DNA of 64,000 bases from Rhizobiales bacterium UBA1912 (GTDB lineage Bacteria; Pseudomonadota; Alphaproteobacteria; Rhizobiales; Devosiaceae): contig DDGC01000008.1 of the NCBI GenBank assembly GCA_002337455.1, positions 402 through 64,401 on the forward strand, given 5' to 3'. A program made the translations under genes and the position numbers. Below the pieces are notes generated by a model, which worked only from the letters and a program-made list of their open reading frames with translations, was not told where the DNA came from and made no database searches. Numbering within the stretch: the stretch's first letter is position 1; every line of letters begins with the position of its first letter. Positions 26,949 to 35,863 of this stretch are shown here, piece by piece.

Positions 26949-27345
26949 CCTTGCTTTCCTTCATGCGTTCGAGGGCCTGCCGGGCCAGCTTTATCGCATG
27001 GTTCGCGGTGGGAACGCCCGCGTAAATAGCAACATGCAACATGATCTCGCGGATATCATCCTCCGTGGCGCCAGTGCGCACGGTCGCCTCGATATGCATC
27101 ACCATTTCATCGTAGTGGCCAAGACCGGCCAGAAGCGCGATGGTGACGATCGAACGCTGGCGCTTGTCCCAATTCTCCCGCGACCAGACATGCCCCCACG
27201 CGGCCTCCGTTATCAGATCCTGGAACGGTTTCTCGAACGCGGTGGTCGCAGCCACCCGTTTGTCGACATACCCTTCGCCAAGCACGCTGCGGCGCGTCGC
27301 CATGCCCTGATCGTGGCGGGCCGACGGGCCCTCTTGCTGCGTCAT
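26941..27345 (-). CDS. pcaC: 4-carboxymuconolactone decarboxylase
   Basis: Decarboxylates 4-carboxymuconolactone to 3-oxoadipate enol-lactone. A 134-residue CMD-fold protein with GEGYVDKR at the N-terminus, SRENWDKRQRSIVTIALLAG and HIEATVRTGATEDDIREIM, all typical of PcaC. ATG overlaps the pcaD stop by 4 bases. Confidence 0.94.
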   Translation of the reverse strand: MTQQEGPSARHDQGMATRRSVLGEGYVDKRVAATTAFEKPFQDLITEAAWGHVWSRENWDKRQRSIVTIALLAGLGHYDEMVMHIEATVRTGATEDDIREIMLHVAIYAGVPTANHAIKLARQALERMKESKDE

Positions 27346-28151
27346 TGCGCGTGCTCCTTTTTGGTGATCCTTGCGGCCAGTGCGGCGATGGTCGACGCAA
27401 CTGGCTGGGGTGTTTCAATGCAAGGCAGATGCCCTGCCCCGTCTATGATCTGAAAATCGCTGCCGGGAATGGCGTCGGCAAACGCACCCACCAGATCGGG
27501 CGGCGTCGCGCCATCCTCCGAGCCGACAAGAACCGACGTGGGTACCGCAATGGACGCCGTATCCGCGCGCCGGTCGAATCCGGCTATCGCTGCGCAGGTC
27601 GCCAGATACCCCTCAACGGGCTGTCGTTCGAACATGGCGCGGGAAACGGCGTAAAGCGGATCACCGGAGGTCCTGAACCTCGTGCTGAACCAGCGTTCCA
27701 TGATGCCGTCGGTGACCGATCCGAGCCCATCGCGGGTGATGGTTTCGATACGCGCGCTCCAGAAATCGGGTTCGCCGATCTTGGCCGCGGTGTCACACAG
27801 GACGAGTCCGGCAACAAGGTTAGGACGGTCGAAATAGAGCTGCTGGGCGACCTGCCCGCCGACCGAAAGCCCGCAGATGATTGCGTTCGACAGGTCCAGC
27901 GCATCCATAAGGCCAGCAAGATCGCCTGAATGATCGGCGACCGAATACGGTGTTTCACCCAGCGACGACAGCCCATGGCCCCGCTTGTCGTAGACAAGAA
28001 TGCCCATATCAGTGTCGAGCGCCGCGATTACAGCGTCCCAGATGCGAAAATCTGTGCCCAGCGAATTGATGAAGACAATCGTGGCCGCGCCCTTTGCAGC
28101 GGCGCGCTGGCGGTAGTGCAACACGGTACCGCCGATCTTGATGCAGTCCAT
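27342..28151 (-). CDS. pcaD: 3-oxoadipate enol-lactonase
   Basis: Hydrolyses the enol-lactone to 3-oxoadipate. A 269-residue alpha/beta hydrolase with nucleophile S96 in GLSVGG, an Asp in the VLVGSEDGATP region and the catalytic His in GAGHLPCIE. GGAGG lies 4 bases before ATG 28151. It is the first gene of the pca operon, divergent from pcaQ. No succinyl-CoA transferase or thiolase gene (pcaIJF) is in the window, so 3-oxoadipate must be processed by genes elsewhere. Confidence 0.93.
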   Translation of the reverse strand: MDCIKIGGTVLHYRQRAAAKGAATIVFINSLGTDFRIWDAVIAALDTDMGILVYDKRGHGLSSLGETPYSVADHSGDLAGLMDALDLSNAIICGLSVGGQVAQQLYFDRPNLVAGLVLCDTAAKIGEPDFWSARIETITRDGLGSVTDGIMERWFSTRFRTSGDPLYAVSRAMFERQPVEGYLATCAAIAGFDRRADTASIAVPTSVLVGSEDGATPPDLVGAFADAIPGSDFQIIDGAGHLPCIETPQPVASTIAALAARITKKEHAQ

Positions 28152-28212
28152 AGGTCCTCCGAGAGGGTCAGATTGGAACGAACGAATGGTTTTGTAAAAT
28201 GAAACTATCGGC

Positions 28213-28240
28213 GTTATAGATAACCTATAGATTATAGGTT
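28213..28240. promoter_or_regulatory. PcaQ operator region
   Basis: Two overlapping perfect inverted repeats: GTTAT-AG-ATAAC (28213-28224) and AACCTATA-GAT-TATAGGTT (28222-28240). The ATAACC core matches the half-site published for rhizobial PcaQ (ATAACC-N4-GGTTAA, from memory). The second repeat ends 5 bases before the pcaQ ATG and so would cover its ribosome site. Confidence 0.7.
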
Positions 28241-28245
28241 TGAAA

Positions 28246-29160
28246 ATGATCGACAGCCGCGTCCGTTTCCGTCACCTGCGCACATTCATCGAGGTGGTGC
28301 GGCAAAACTCCGTCGGACGCGCGGCCCAGGTTCTTGCCGTCAGCCAACCAGCAGTAACAAAGACCATCCGCGAACTCGAAGACATTCTCGACAAGAAGCT
28401 CTTCGAAAGGGACGGTCGCGGACTCAAGATCACGCGTTACGGCGAGGTGTTCCTGCGCCATGCGGGCGCCTCCGTGGCTGCCCTTCAGAACGGGATCGAC
28501 AGCCTGAGCCGTGTCGATGCCGGACCGCCGGTCAGGATCGGCGCCTTGCCCACCGTATCGGCGCGAATAATGCCCAGGGTGATGGAGCGCTTTCTGGCGG
28601 AAGGCACAGACAGTCCTGTCAAGATCGTGACCGGTGAGAACCAGGTCCTGCTCGACCAATTACGCACTGGAACGCTTGATCTCGTCGTGGGGCGGCTCGC
28701 AGCGCCCGAGCGGATGGCCGGGCTGACGTTCGAATATCTCTATTCCGAACAGGTCCGGTTTGTTGTCCGCAATGGGCACCCGCTCCTCGCCGGCGATCAA
28801 TTCGATTTCGAGCGTATCCGCGACTATACCATCCTGATGCCCCCGGTCGGATCGGTCATCCGTCCTTATGTCGATCGCTATCTTCTGGCTCATGGCATGG
28901 CCGAATTGCCCCAGACGGTAGAAACGGTCTCGGATTCTTTCGGACATGTCTTTGTGGCGCAGACCGACGCTGTCTGGGTTATTTCCGAAGGTGTGGTGAT
29001 CCGCGAGATTGCCGCGGGCCGCCTCGTGGCACTTCCCATCGACACTACCGAAACGCAGGGCGCTGTCGGCCTGACGACCTGGGAGGGCTCGCCTTCCAAC
29101 GCTTCGCTCGAAATCCTGAGCCGCACCATACGCGACGCTACTCACGAACATGCCGGCTGA
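28246..29160 (+). CDS. pcaQ: LysR-type activator of the pca operon
   Basis: A 304-residue LysR regulator: winged helix-turn-helix at about residues 8-65 (RHLRTFIEVVRQNSVGRAAQ, VSQPAVTKTIRELEDIL) and a co-inducer domain with TGENQVLLDQLRTGTLDLVVGR. Position divergent from pcaDCHGB, with family-typical length, makes PcaQ the natural assignment. In Agrobacterium and Sinorhizobium it activates pca genes with 3-carboxymuconate pathway intermediates. ATG 28246 is preferred to a TTG two codons upstream. Its 3' end overlaps that of the convergent pobR by 23 bases. Confidence 0.9.
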   Translation: MIDSRVRFRHLRTFIEVVRQNSVGRAAQVLAVSQPAVTKTIRELEDILDKKLFERDGRGLKITRYGEVFLRHAGASVAALQNGIDSLSRVDAGPPVRIGALPTVSARIMPRVMERFLAEGTDSPVKIVTGENQVLLDQLRTGTLDLVVGRLAAPERMAGLTFEYLYSEQVRFVVRNGHPLLAGDQFDFERIRDYTILMPPVGSVIRPYVDRYLLAHGMAELPQTVETVSDSFGHVFVAQTDAVWVISEGVVIREIAAGRLVALPIDTTETQGAVGLTTWEGSPSNASLEILSRTIRDATHEHAG

Positions 29161-30058
29161 GGCCATCGCGTATCGCCTGGGGGCCCCGGCCCAGCCGTCG
29201 CGACATGAAACGGCTGAAATAGGCCGGGTCGGGATAGCCCAAAACGATGCCGATTTCCTTGATGCTCAGACTGGAAAACTGGAGATAACGCCGGGCTTCG
29301 AGGAGAATACGGCGTTCGATGATCGTCAGTGCGGACAGCCCCAGGACCTGCCCGCAGACACGGTTGAGGTGGGTCGGCGTTATGCCCAGCCGGCTCGCGT
29401 AGAACCCAACCTTGCGCGTATCGCGAAAGTGCCGGTCGACAAGGCCGAGAAACGCGTGGGCGTGCCGGTCGGCAGGCCGATTACCGGCGTCATCGCTTCG
29501 CGCGGCGGCCAGATCGAGCCGGTGAGTTGCAACAAGAAGCAAGCTTAGTCGCGCCCTCAGCGCCGCAACCTGTCCGGGCGCGCTGCGGTCGGCCTCGGCA
29601 ATCAACCGTTCGACAGCGTGATCCAGTTCGTCGGCATCCACCACTCCAGCAACCGGCTTGAGAATGCGCGGTCGCATAAGCCCGTCCATTGCGGTTCCGA
29701 TATCTGCAAGCCCGTTCCGAACGTCCTGGATATAGAAGGTCAGAACGAAACCATCGACGCCTTCGGCAAAGACGAAGCTGTGAACGGTGAGCGGTGGCAC
29801 GATGACCAGCGCCGGAGGAGAGACCTCGAACGTATCGCCGTCGAGCATGACGGTGGCGGTGCCACCTCTGAGATAGAGGATCTGGTAGAGCTGGTCGTGG
29901 CGATGGGGCGATATACGAAAGCCATGCAACCGCGAACGGGACGTAATGGTTTCCCAATGCAGCCAGCTTTCGCCGCTGTTCTCGTTCTCGCCATAGAGCG
30001 CATAGGTCGGAATGGCATCCATGTTGCTATAATCCAACTCTTTGTCGCGCCTGTCCAT
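29138..30058 (-). CDS. pobR: AraC-family regulator of 4-hydroxybenzoate hydroxylase
   Basis: About 306 residues: an N-terminal cupin-like effector domain (SPHRHDQLYQILYLRGGTATV) and a C-terminal pair of AraC helix-turn-helices (VGFYASRLGITPTHLNRVCG and IKEIGIVLGYPDPAYFSRFM). It is divergent from pobA, as AraC-type PobR is in rhizobia. Three starts are possible (30103, 30058, 30022). I chose 30058 because GAGG lies 9 bases upstream and because the longest form would read through half of a perfect inverted repeat that looks like its operator. Confidence 0.85.
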   Translation of the reverse strand: MDRRDKELDYSNMDAIPTYALYGENENSGESWLHWETITSRSRLHGFRISPHRHDQLYQILYLRGGTATVMLDGDTFEVSPPALVIVPPLTVHSFVFAEGVDGFVLTFYIQDVRNGLADIGTAMDGLMRPRILKPVAGVVDADELDHAVERLIAEADRSAPGQVAALRARLSLLLVATHRLDLAAARSDDAGNRPADRHAHAFLGLVDRHFRDTRKVGFYASRLGITPTHLNRVCGQVLGLSALTIIERRILLEARRYLQFSSLSIKEIGIVLGYPDPAYFSRFMSRRLGRGPQAIRDGLSRHVRE

Positions 30059-30064
30059 TGGCAA

Positions 30065-30103
30065 TTGCCTCAGCAATCCACACTCTGCAGCCAAATGAGG
30101 CAA
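30065..30103. promoter_or_regulatory. Inverted repeat in the pobR-pobA promoter
   Basis: TTGCCTCA (30065-30072) and TGAGGCAA (30096-30103) are exact reverse complements, 31 bases centre to centre, or about three helical turns. They occupy nearly all of the 73-base divergent region. A shared PobR operator is the simplest reading. Confidence 0.6.
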
Positions 30104-30131
30104 AAAGAGCCGTCAAGCGGGGAGGAAAGCC

Positions 30132-31301
30132 ATGCGCACTCAGGTTGCAATTATCGGTGCCGGACCGGCGGGACTAACCCTCGGGCGGCTGCTGGAAGGT
30201 GCCGGCATCGACGCCGTGATCATCGAACAGCGCAGCGCCGACTATGTTCTCGGGCGCATCAGGGCCGGCGTTCTCGAGCAGAGCTCCGTCGATCTGCTCC
30301 GTCAGATGGGCGTCAATCAGCGCATGGATGCCGAGGGCATTTTCCACGACGGGATCGAACTGTCTTTCGACGGCGAGATGCTGCGCGTCGATTTCAATGA
30401 GTTGATCGCTCGCCGGGTCATGGTCTACGGCCAGACCGAGGTGACGCGCGATCTGATGGACGCACGGACTGCATCCGGTGCCAAATCGATCTACGAGGCC
30501 AGCGACGTCCATATCCATGATTTCGATGGAGAAACGCCCCGCGTCACCTTTACCAAGGATGGGCAAACTCACCAGATCGAATGCGATTTTATTGCCGGCT
30601 GCGACGGCTTTCATGGCGTGTCGCGGGCCAGCGTCCCGCCAAGTGCCATTTCGCTTTTCGAGCGGGTCTATCCTTTCGGCTGGCTCGGCGTTCTGGTCGA
30701 CCAGCCTCCAGTCGCCGAGGAACTGATCTACGCCCATCACAAACGCGGCTTTGCGCTGTGTTCGATGCGATCTCTCACCCGGTCGCGCTACTATGTGCAG
30801 GTGGATTCAACCGAAAAAGCCGAAAACTGGTCTGACGACAGGTTCTGGGATGAACTGCGCGCCCGACTCAATCCCGACATCGCCGAAAGCCTCAAGACCG
30901 GCCGGTCCATCGAAAAATCCATCGCGCCGCTGCGCAGTTTTGTTGCAGAGCCGCTCCGCTTCGGACGCCTGTTCCTGACCGGCGACGCTGCCCATATCGT
31001 GCCACCTACGGGCGCCAAGGGCCTTAATATGGCGATCCATGACGTGATGGAACTCGCCACCGCGCTCAAGGAATTTTACGGCGAACGCTCGGACGCCGGC
31101 ATCAATGCCTACTCCGGCAAGGTACTGGAGAACACCTGGCGCACCGAGCGCTTTTCGTGGTGGATGACCCAGCTCCTGCACACATTCCCAGACAGCGGAG
31201 ATTTTGGCCGGCGTATCCAGCGTGCCGATTTTGACTATCTCGCCGCTTCGCGCCTAGCGCGCCAGTCGCTGGCAGAAAATTACACAGGCTTCCGGGCGTA
31301 G
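30132..31301 (+). CDS. pobA: 4-hydroxybenzoate 3-monooxygenase
   Basis: Flavoprotein that hydroxylates 4-hydroxybenzoate to protocatechuate, feeding the pca genes alongside. The 389-residue sequence has the FAD Rossmann motif IIGAGPAGLTLGRLL, the DG region FIAGCDGFHGVSR and the second FAD motif LFLTGDAAHIVPPTGAKGLN. All are as in Pseudomonas PobA (394 residues). The ATG follows GGAGGAAAGCC. Confidence 0.96.
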   Translation: MRTQVAIIGAGPAGLTLGRLLEGAGIDAVIIEQRSADYVLGRIRAGVLEQSSVDLLRQMGVNQRMDAEGIFHDGIELSFDGEMLRVDFNELIARRVMVYGQTEVTRDLMDARTASGAKSIYEASDVHIHDFDGETPRVTFTKDGQTHQIECDFIAGCDGFHGVSRASVPPSAISLFERVYPFGWLGVLVDQPPVAEELIYAHHKRGFALCSMRSLTRSRYYVQVDSTEKAENWSDDRFWDELRARLNPDIAESLKTGRSIEKSIAPLRSFVAEPLRFGRLFLTGDAAHIVPPTGAKGLNMAIHDVMELATALKEFYGERSDAGINAYSGKVLENTWRTERFSWWMTQLLHTFPDSGDFGRRIQRADFDYLAASRLARQSLAENYTGFRA

Positions 31302-31415
31302 GACCTCCTCCATCTTCCGATCCCGCCGGTTCATTGAAGGGAACAAATTTCCGCTCGCGGCATTGGAAAATCCATCTGGCGCATACTGCGCGCCTCGGTT
31401 ATGGGGGCCGATCGA

Positions 31416-32165
31416 ATGGATTTTTCTAATGCTTATTGCGGACCACCGCCTCTGCCTGAAGATCTCTGGCAACGTTGGTCTTTCGATCCATTTGCAACGG
31501 TATTGATGGTCACGCTATTCGGCGCATGGCTTCTGTCGGGTCGGCGGATTTCTGCGGGGCGTAGCGCCTTGGCTGCCGCATTGTCACTGATTTTCGTGGC
31601 GTTCTTCTCCCCTTTCTGCGACCTGACAACCGCGCTGTTTTCGGCGCGCGTCGCTCATCATGTCATCCTGATCGGCATAATCGCGCCGCTTCTTGCAATT
31701 GCCCTTCCCTGGCGCAGTGGTCCCCTGTTGCCGCTTTCGGCACTCACGCTGCTCAACGCACTGACCGTCTGGCTGTGGCACGCGCCTAGCGCATATGAAT
31801 GGGCGATAGTGGGCGCCGGCCCGTACTGGCTGATGCAGCTTTCGCTATTGGCGACCTCATGGCTTTTCTGGCGCGAGGTGTTGTCGCCGCTGGCACGGAC
31901 TGGCGGCGCGTTGATTGCTCTCATCGCATTCGTCGCCCAGATGGGATTGTTGGGCGCGCTCCTGGTGTTCGCCCCCTTCCCCGTCTATGCGCCCCACCTT
32001 GCGAGTACAGCTCCGTTCGGCGTGTCGGCCCTTGCCGATCAGCAACTGGCCGGCCTGCTGATGTGGGTACCCGCCATGGTGCCATACCTGTTGGCCGGCA
32101 TTTGGCTCGTCCTGCACATGACCAACGCGCTTTCCACGCACCAGTCGTCGGACCCCGCCCGATGA
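31416..32165 (+). CDS. ctaG: Cytochrome c oxidase assembly protein, CtaG (caa3) family
   Basis: About 249 residues with seven hydrophobic helices, beginning MDFSNAYCGPPPLPEDLWQRW. Contains HHVILIGIIAPLLAIALP and LWHAPSAYEWAI, typical of the integral CtaG_caa3 family (PF09678), which is unrelated to the soluble Cox11-type CtaG. It is believed to help copper insertion into the oxidase. The start is taken at 31416 with GGGGG 8 bases upstream; an ATG at 31401 lies in that purine run. It is the first gene of an oxidase cluster with overlapping frames. Confidence 0.85.
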   Translation: MDFSNAYCGPPPLPEDLWQRWSFDPFATVLMVTLFGAWLLSGRRISAGRSALAAALSLIFVAFFSPFCDLTTALFSARVAHHVILIGIIAPLLAIALPWRSGPLLPLSALTLLNALTVWLWHAPSAYEWAIVGAGPYWLMQLSLLATSWLFWREVLSPLARTGGALIALIAFVAQMGLLGALLVFAPFPVYAPHLASTAPFGVSALADQQLAGLLMWVPAMVPYLLAGIWLVLHMTNALSTHQSSDPAR

Positions 32166-32665
32166 TAACGATACTGAAGTTCATCCATATCGCGACGATT
32201 TCGATCTGGGCGGGAGGGCTGGTTTGCCTGCCGTTCCTATTTGCGCAACGCAAGGACGCCGAAAAGCCCGAAGCTTTGAACCGGCTGCATGCCATGGTGC
32301 GTTTTTTTTATGTCGTCATCCTCTCACCCACAGCTTTTCTCGCCGTGGGCAGTGGAACGGGATTGATCTTCCTGCGCTCGACGTTCGAGCCCTGGTTCGC
32401 GGTCAAGCTCGTTCTTGTAGGAATGATGGTGATGATCCACATCCTGTCGGGGTTGTTGATCCTGAAACTGTTCGATGAAACCGCCCGCTATTCCACCCTG
32501 CGCTTCGTTATCGTGACCGGCGGGACGCTGGCGGTGGTTTCAGCCATCCTGGCGGTCGTTTCCGCCAAACCCGATATCGATGTGTCGCGCCTGACCCCGG
32601 ACTGGCTGGCTCCCGGCCGGCTCTCCGAAATTGCTGGCAATTTGCTGGGGTGGGACTTCCAGTGA
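32162..32665 (+). CDS. CopD-like four-helix membrane protein of the oxidase cluster
   Basis: A 167-residue inner-membrane protein with four helices; IHIATISIWAGGLVCLPFLF and the HAMVRFFYVVILSPTAF segment resemble CopD/DUF2269-type proteins, which carry conserved His on helix ends. The ATG overlaps the ctaG stop (ATGA) and its own stop overlaps the subunit II start (GTGA). A role in copper or haem handling during oxidase assembly is inferred from context. A longer upstream frame from 31799 is a shadow over ctaG. Confidence 0.75.
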   Translation: MITILKFIHIATISIWAGGLVCLPFLFAQRKDAEKPEALNRLHAMVRFFYVVILSPTAFLAVGSGTGLIFLRSTFEPWFAVKLVLVGMMVMIHILSGLLILKLFDETARYSTLRFVIVTGGTLAVVSAILAVVSAKPDIDVSRLTPDWLAPGRLSEIAGNLLGWDFQ

Positions 32666-33345
32666 GATTGCTGGCGACATTTTTTATGCTGGCCACGGCC
32701 CTTTTGCTGAGCGGATGCGCGGGATCGCTGTCGACGCTCGATCCGGCAGGTCCCGCTGCGGCAGCGATCGCTTCGCTGTGGTGGCTCATGTTCTGGGCCG
32801 CCGTAGCACTTTTCCTGCTCGTGGGCGTCCTGTTGTGGGCCGTGTGGGTCCGTCCCCGATTTGGCGTCTCGGTTACACCAATGCGTTGGATCATATGGGG
32901 CGGCCTTGTCATGCCAAGCGTTCTGCTGGCTGCACTGGTTGGCTATGCTCTTTTTACGGGTGAAAGGCTGCTACCGCATGCTCTGGCCGAAACGCCAACG
33001 CGGGTCGCGGCACATGGCGTCATGTGGCAATGGCGATTTTCCTATCCCGATAGCCCCAACGCCCAGTCCACCCCGACCCTCCATATTCCGGCCGGTGAGC
33101 CCGTCGATGTGCTCGTCACGAGCGGCGACGTCATTCATTCCTTCTGGGTGCCCAGGCTGGCCGGCAAGATCGACGCCATACCCGGCCATGAAAACATTCT
33201 CCGCGTCCAGGCTGACCGTCCCGGAACCTATCGCGGGGTCTGCGCCGAGTTCTGCGGCGATGGCCACACCGTGATGCGCTTTACCATCGAGGCCCATGAT
33301 CGCGCAGCATTTGAAACCCTGATGGCGGAGCTCGCCGATGGCTGA
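32662..33345 (+). CDS. coxB: Cytochrome c oxidase subunit II (lipoprotein form)
   Basis: About 227 residues from GTG 32662, which overlaps the previous stop. A lipobox LLSGC places lipid-modified C19 after the signal, then one or two helices and a cupredoxin domain. The binuclear CuA site is intact: HSFWVPRLAG for the first His and CAEFCGDGHTVM giving Cys, Glu, Cys, His and Met. There is no C-terminal cytochrome c domain, so this is not a caa3 enzyme despite the CtaG type. It receives electrons from a separate cytochrome c. Confidence 0.93.
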   Translation: MRLLATFFMLATALLLSGCAGSLSTLDPAGPAAAAIASLWWLMFWAAVALFLLVGVLLWAVWVRPRFGVSVTPMRWIIWGGLVMPSVLLAALVGYALFTGERLLPHALAETPTRVAAHGVMWQWRFSYPDSPNAQSTPTLHIPAGEPVDVLVTSGDVIHSFWVPRLAGKIDAIPGHENILRVQADRPGTYRGVCAEFCGDGHTVMRFTIEAHDRAAFETLMAELADG

Positions 33346-35863
33346 ATCCACTGCTCCCGACAAGCTCTCGCCCATTCGGCTGCACAAGGCCCTGGACCGG
33401 GTTTGGCGAACCGGGCCAGGCTGGCAACGGCTTTCAGCGGTCAACCATACAGTTCTTGGCAAACGGTTCATGCTGACTGCCTTTGTGTTTTTCGCTATTG
33501 GCGGCGTTCTGGCCATGCTGATCCGGGCCCAATTGGCAACGCCTGACTCGGCGTTCGTGGGCCCCGAAATCTACAATCAGCTGTTTTCCATGCACGGCAC
33601 GGTGATGATGTTCCTTTTTGCCATCCCTATGCTGGAAGGACTTGCAATCTATCTGTTGCCCAAAATGCTGGGGGCTCGTGACCTCGCATTCCCACGCCTG
33701 ACGGCCTACGGCTATTGGTGCTACCTGTTCGGGGGCACGATCATCGTCGTGTCCATGCTGTTCGGCGCGGCGCCCAATAGCGGCTGGTTCATGTACACGC
33801 CGCTTTCGTCGCAGCCCTACACCCCCGGCATCAACGCCGACATCTGGCTGCTCGGCGTCACCTTTGTCGAGATATCGGCGGTTTCAGCGGCGGTGGAAAT
33901 CACCGTCTCGATCCTCAAGATGCGGGCTCCCGGCATGTCGCTCGACCGAATGCCGCTGTTTGCCTGGTACATGCTGGTGACGGCCCTGATGATGGTGTTC
34001 GGGTTTCCACCGCTCATCCTTGGCTCGATCCTTCTCGAGCTCGAACGGGCGTTCGGTTTGCCGTTTTTCGACCCGACGCGGGGTGGAGATTCCCTGCTCT
34101 GGCAGCATCTGTTCTGGCTGTTCGGCCACCCCGAGGTTTACATCATCTTCCTGCCCGCCGCCGGTGCACTCTCAACGATTATCCCCGTCTTCGCCCAGCG
34201 CCAGATCGTCGGCTATCACGCGATTATCGCCGCCATCGTCGCGTTGGCATTTCTGTCGTTCGGGCTGTGGGTGCACCACATGTTCACTGTTGGTATTCCG
34301 CATCTGGCGCTGGCGTTCTTTTCAGCAGCCAGCGCGCTGGTCGCAATACCGACGGCAGTACAGATCTTCGCCTGGCTGGCGACGCTGGCCCACGGCCGGC
34401 CACGTTTCGACATTCCCATGCTCTATGTGACGGGCTTTTTTCTCATCTTCGTCATCGGAGGGCTGACCGGTGTGATGCTTGCCATGGTGCCCTTCGACCA
34501 GCAGGCTCATGACAGCTATTTCGTCGTCGCCCATCTCCACTACGTGCTGGTCGGCGGCTTCGTATTCCCCATGCTGGCCGCTGTTTATTACTGGTTGCCC
34601 CACATCACTGGCCGCGCAACCGTGCACAGGATTTCGGTGCCCGCGTTCTGGCTGATCTTTGTGGGGTTCAACCTGACATTTTTCATGATGCACCTGACTG
34701 GGCTTATGGGAATGCCGCGACGTGTCTACACCTATCCCTCCAATTTTGGCTGGGACTGGTTAAACTTGCTTTCGAGCATTGGCGGCTTCATCCTCACTAT
34801 GGGATTTGCGCTGTTTGCTGTTGATATGATTCTGCAATTCCGGTTCGGCCGCGGGTTCCGGCGCAACATATGGAAAGCCTCGACGCTCGATTGGGCGATG
34901 CCCACCCGGCCGCCATCTTATGCTTTTGCCTCGCTGCCCTCGATCGACAAGCGGGCCGACGCCATCGACCCCGACAGCTTGGGTCCACAATTGGCGTCGG
35001 GACATGGCTATCTTGGATTTGTGCGCAAGGGGCGGATGGAAACGCTTGGCGTGGACATGACGACAGGCAAGCTCGAACACGTCGTCGTCCTTCCCAACTC
35101 GACCTATCTGCCGCTGATATCAGCTTCACTGACCGGCGCGATGGTGTTGTGTCTGTTGTTCAAGCTCTATCCGCTGGCCGTCATATTCGCGCTGTCGACC
35201 CTCGCCAGCTTTTTCTTTTGGGCCGCCCGCACCGGCTCGAAGGATGACGAGGGTCCGATCGACGTCGGATGCGGCGAACGTGCCTTGCCCGATACCGAGG
35301 TGGATGGCCCAACGCCCTGGTGGGCCATGGTGTTCGCTCTGGCGGCAAACGGCACACTCTTCGCTTCGCTGATATTCGGCACGCTGTATCTTTGGCTCGT
35401 CGCTCCGGCGTGGCCACCGACAGAAATTGCTTCAGTGGATATTTTTGTGGTGGGCGCCGCCATATTGCTGTTGGCTGCGGCGGCCCTCATGCGGAGGACG
35501 AATGGATTGAACCTATCGGGCAAGGCCTTCATGCCTGCGCTCATGGCAACGCTCCTTGTCGACCTTGGCACCCTCGTCCTGTTTTCAATTGCGCTGTTTG
35601 CCCTGCCCGACCCTACGAGCCACGCCCATATCGCAACCGTAGCAGCGTTGATCGGTTACGGCTGGCTTCACGCCTTCGGTGGCCTGGCGTTCGGCTTCAA
35701 TGCGTTGCTCAAGGCGCACCATGGCTACGTTTCACCGCGTCGCAGCCTGAGCCTTCGGCTGACGCGGCTGTGGCATGACTATACCGCGATCACCGGAGTC
35801 CTCGGTGTGGGGCTGATCCTGCTCATGCCGTCCCTCATCGGAATGCTTGAGGGGATGAGATGA
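33338..35863 (+). CDS. Cytochrome c oxidase subunit I-III fusion
   Basis: An 841-residue membrane protein. Residues 1 to about 530 are subunit I with 12 helices and every ligand: SMHGTVMMF (low-spin haem His), FGHPEVY (CuB His, the proton-channel Glu and the cross-linked Tyr), WVHHMFTVG (CuB His pair) and VVAHLHYVLVGG (haem a3 and second low-spin His). The HPEVY Glu marks an A1-type enzyme. From about residue 575 the sequence continues into a shortened subunit III with some six or seven helices. ATG overlaps the subunit II stop by 8 bases. It reduces oxygen at the inner membrane and pumps protons. Confidence 0.94.
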   Translation: MAESTAPDKLSPIRLHKALDRVWRTGPGWQRLSAVNHTVLGKRFMLTAFVFFAIGGVLAMLIRAQLATPDSAFVGPEIYNQLFSMHGTVMMFLFAIPMLEGLAIYLLPKMLGARDLAFPRLTAYGYWCYLFGGTIIVVSMLFGAAPNSGWFMYTPLSSQPYTPGINADIWLLGVTFVEISAVSAAVEITVSILKMRAPGMSLDRMPLFAWYMLVTALMMVFGFPPLILGSILLELERAFGLPFFDPTRGGDSLLWQHLFWLFGHPEVYIIFLPAAGALSTIIPVFAQRQIVGYHAIIAAIVALAFLSFGLWVHHMFTVGIPHLALAFFSAASALVAIPTAVQIFAWLATLAHGRPRFDIPMLYVTGFFLIFVIGGLTGVMLAMVPFDQQAHDSYFVVAHLHYVLVGGFVFPMLAAVYYWLPHITGRATVHRISVPAFWLIFVGFNLTFFMMHLTGLMGMPRRVYTYPSNFGWDWLNLLSSIGGFILTMGFALFAVDMILQFRFGRGFRRNIWKASTLDWAMPTRPPSYAFASLPSIDKRADAIDPDSLGPQLASGHGYLGFVRKGRMETLGVDMTTGKLEHVVVLPNSTYLPLISASLTGAMVLCLLFKLYPLAVIFALSTLASFFFWAARTGSKDDEGPIDVGCGERALPDTEVDGPTPWWAMVFALAANGTLFASLIFGTLYLWLVAPAWPPTEIASVDIFVVGAAILLLAAAALMRRTNGLNLSGKAFMPALMATLLVDLGTLVLFSIALFALPDPTSHAHIATVAALIGYGWLHAFGGLAFGFNALLKAHHGYVSPRRSLSLRLTRLWHDYTAITGVLGVGLILLMPSLIGMLEGMR

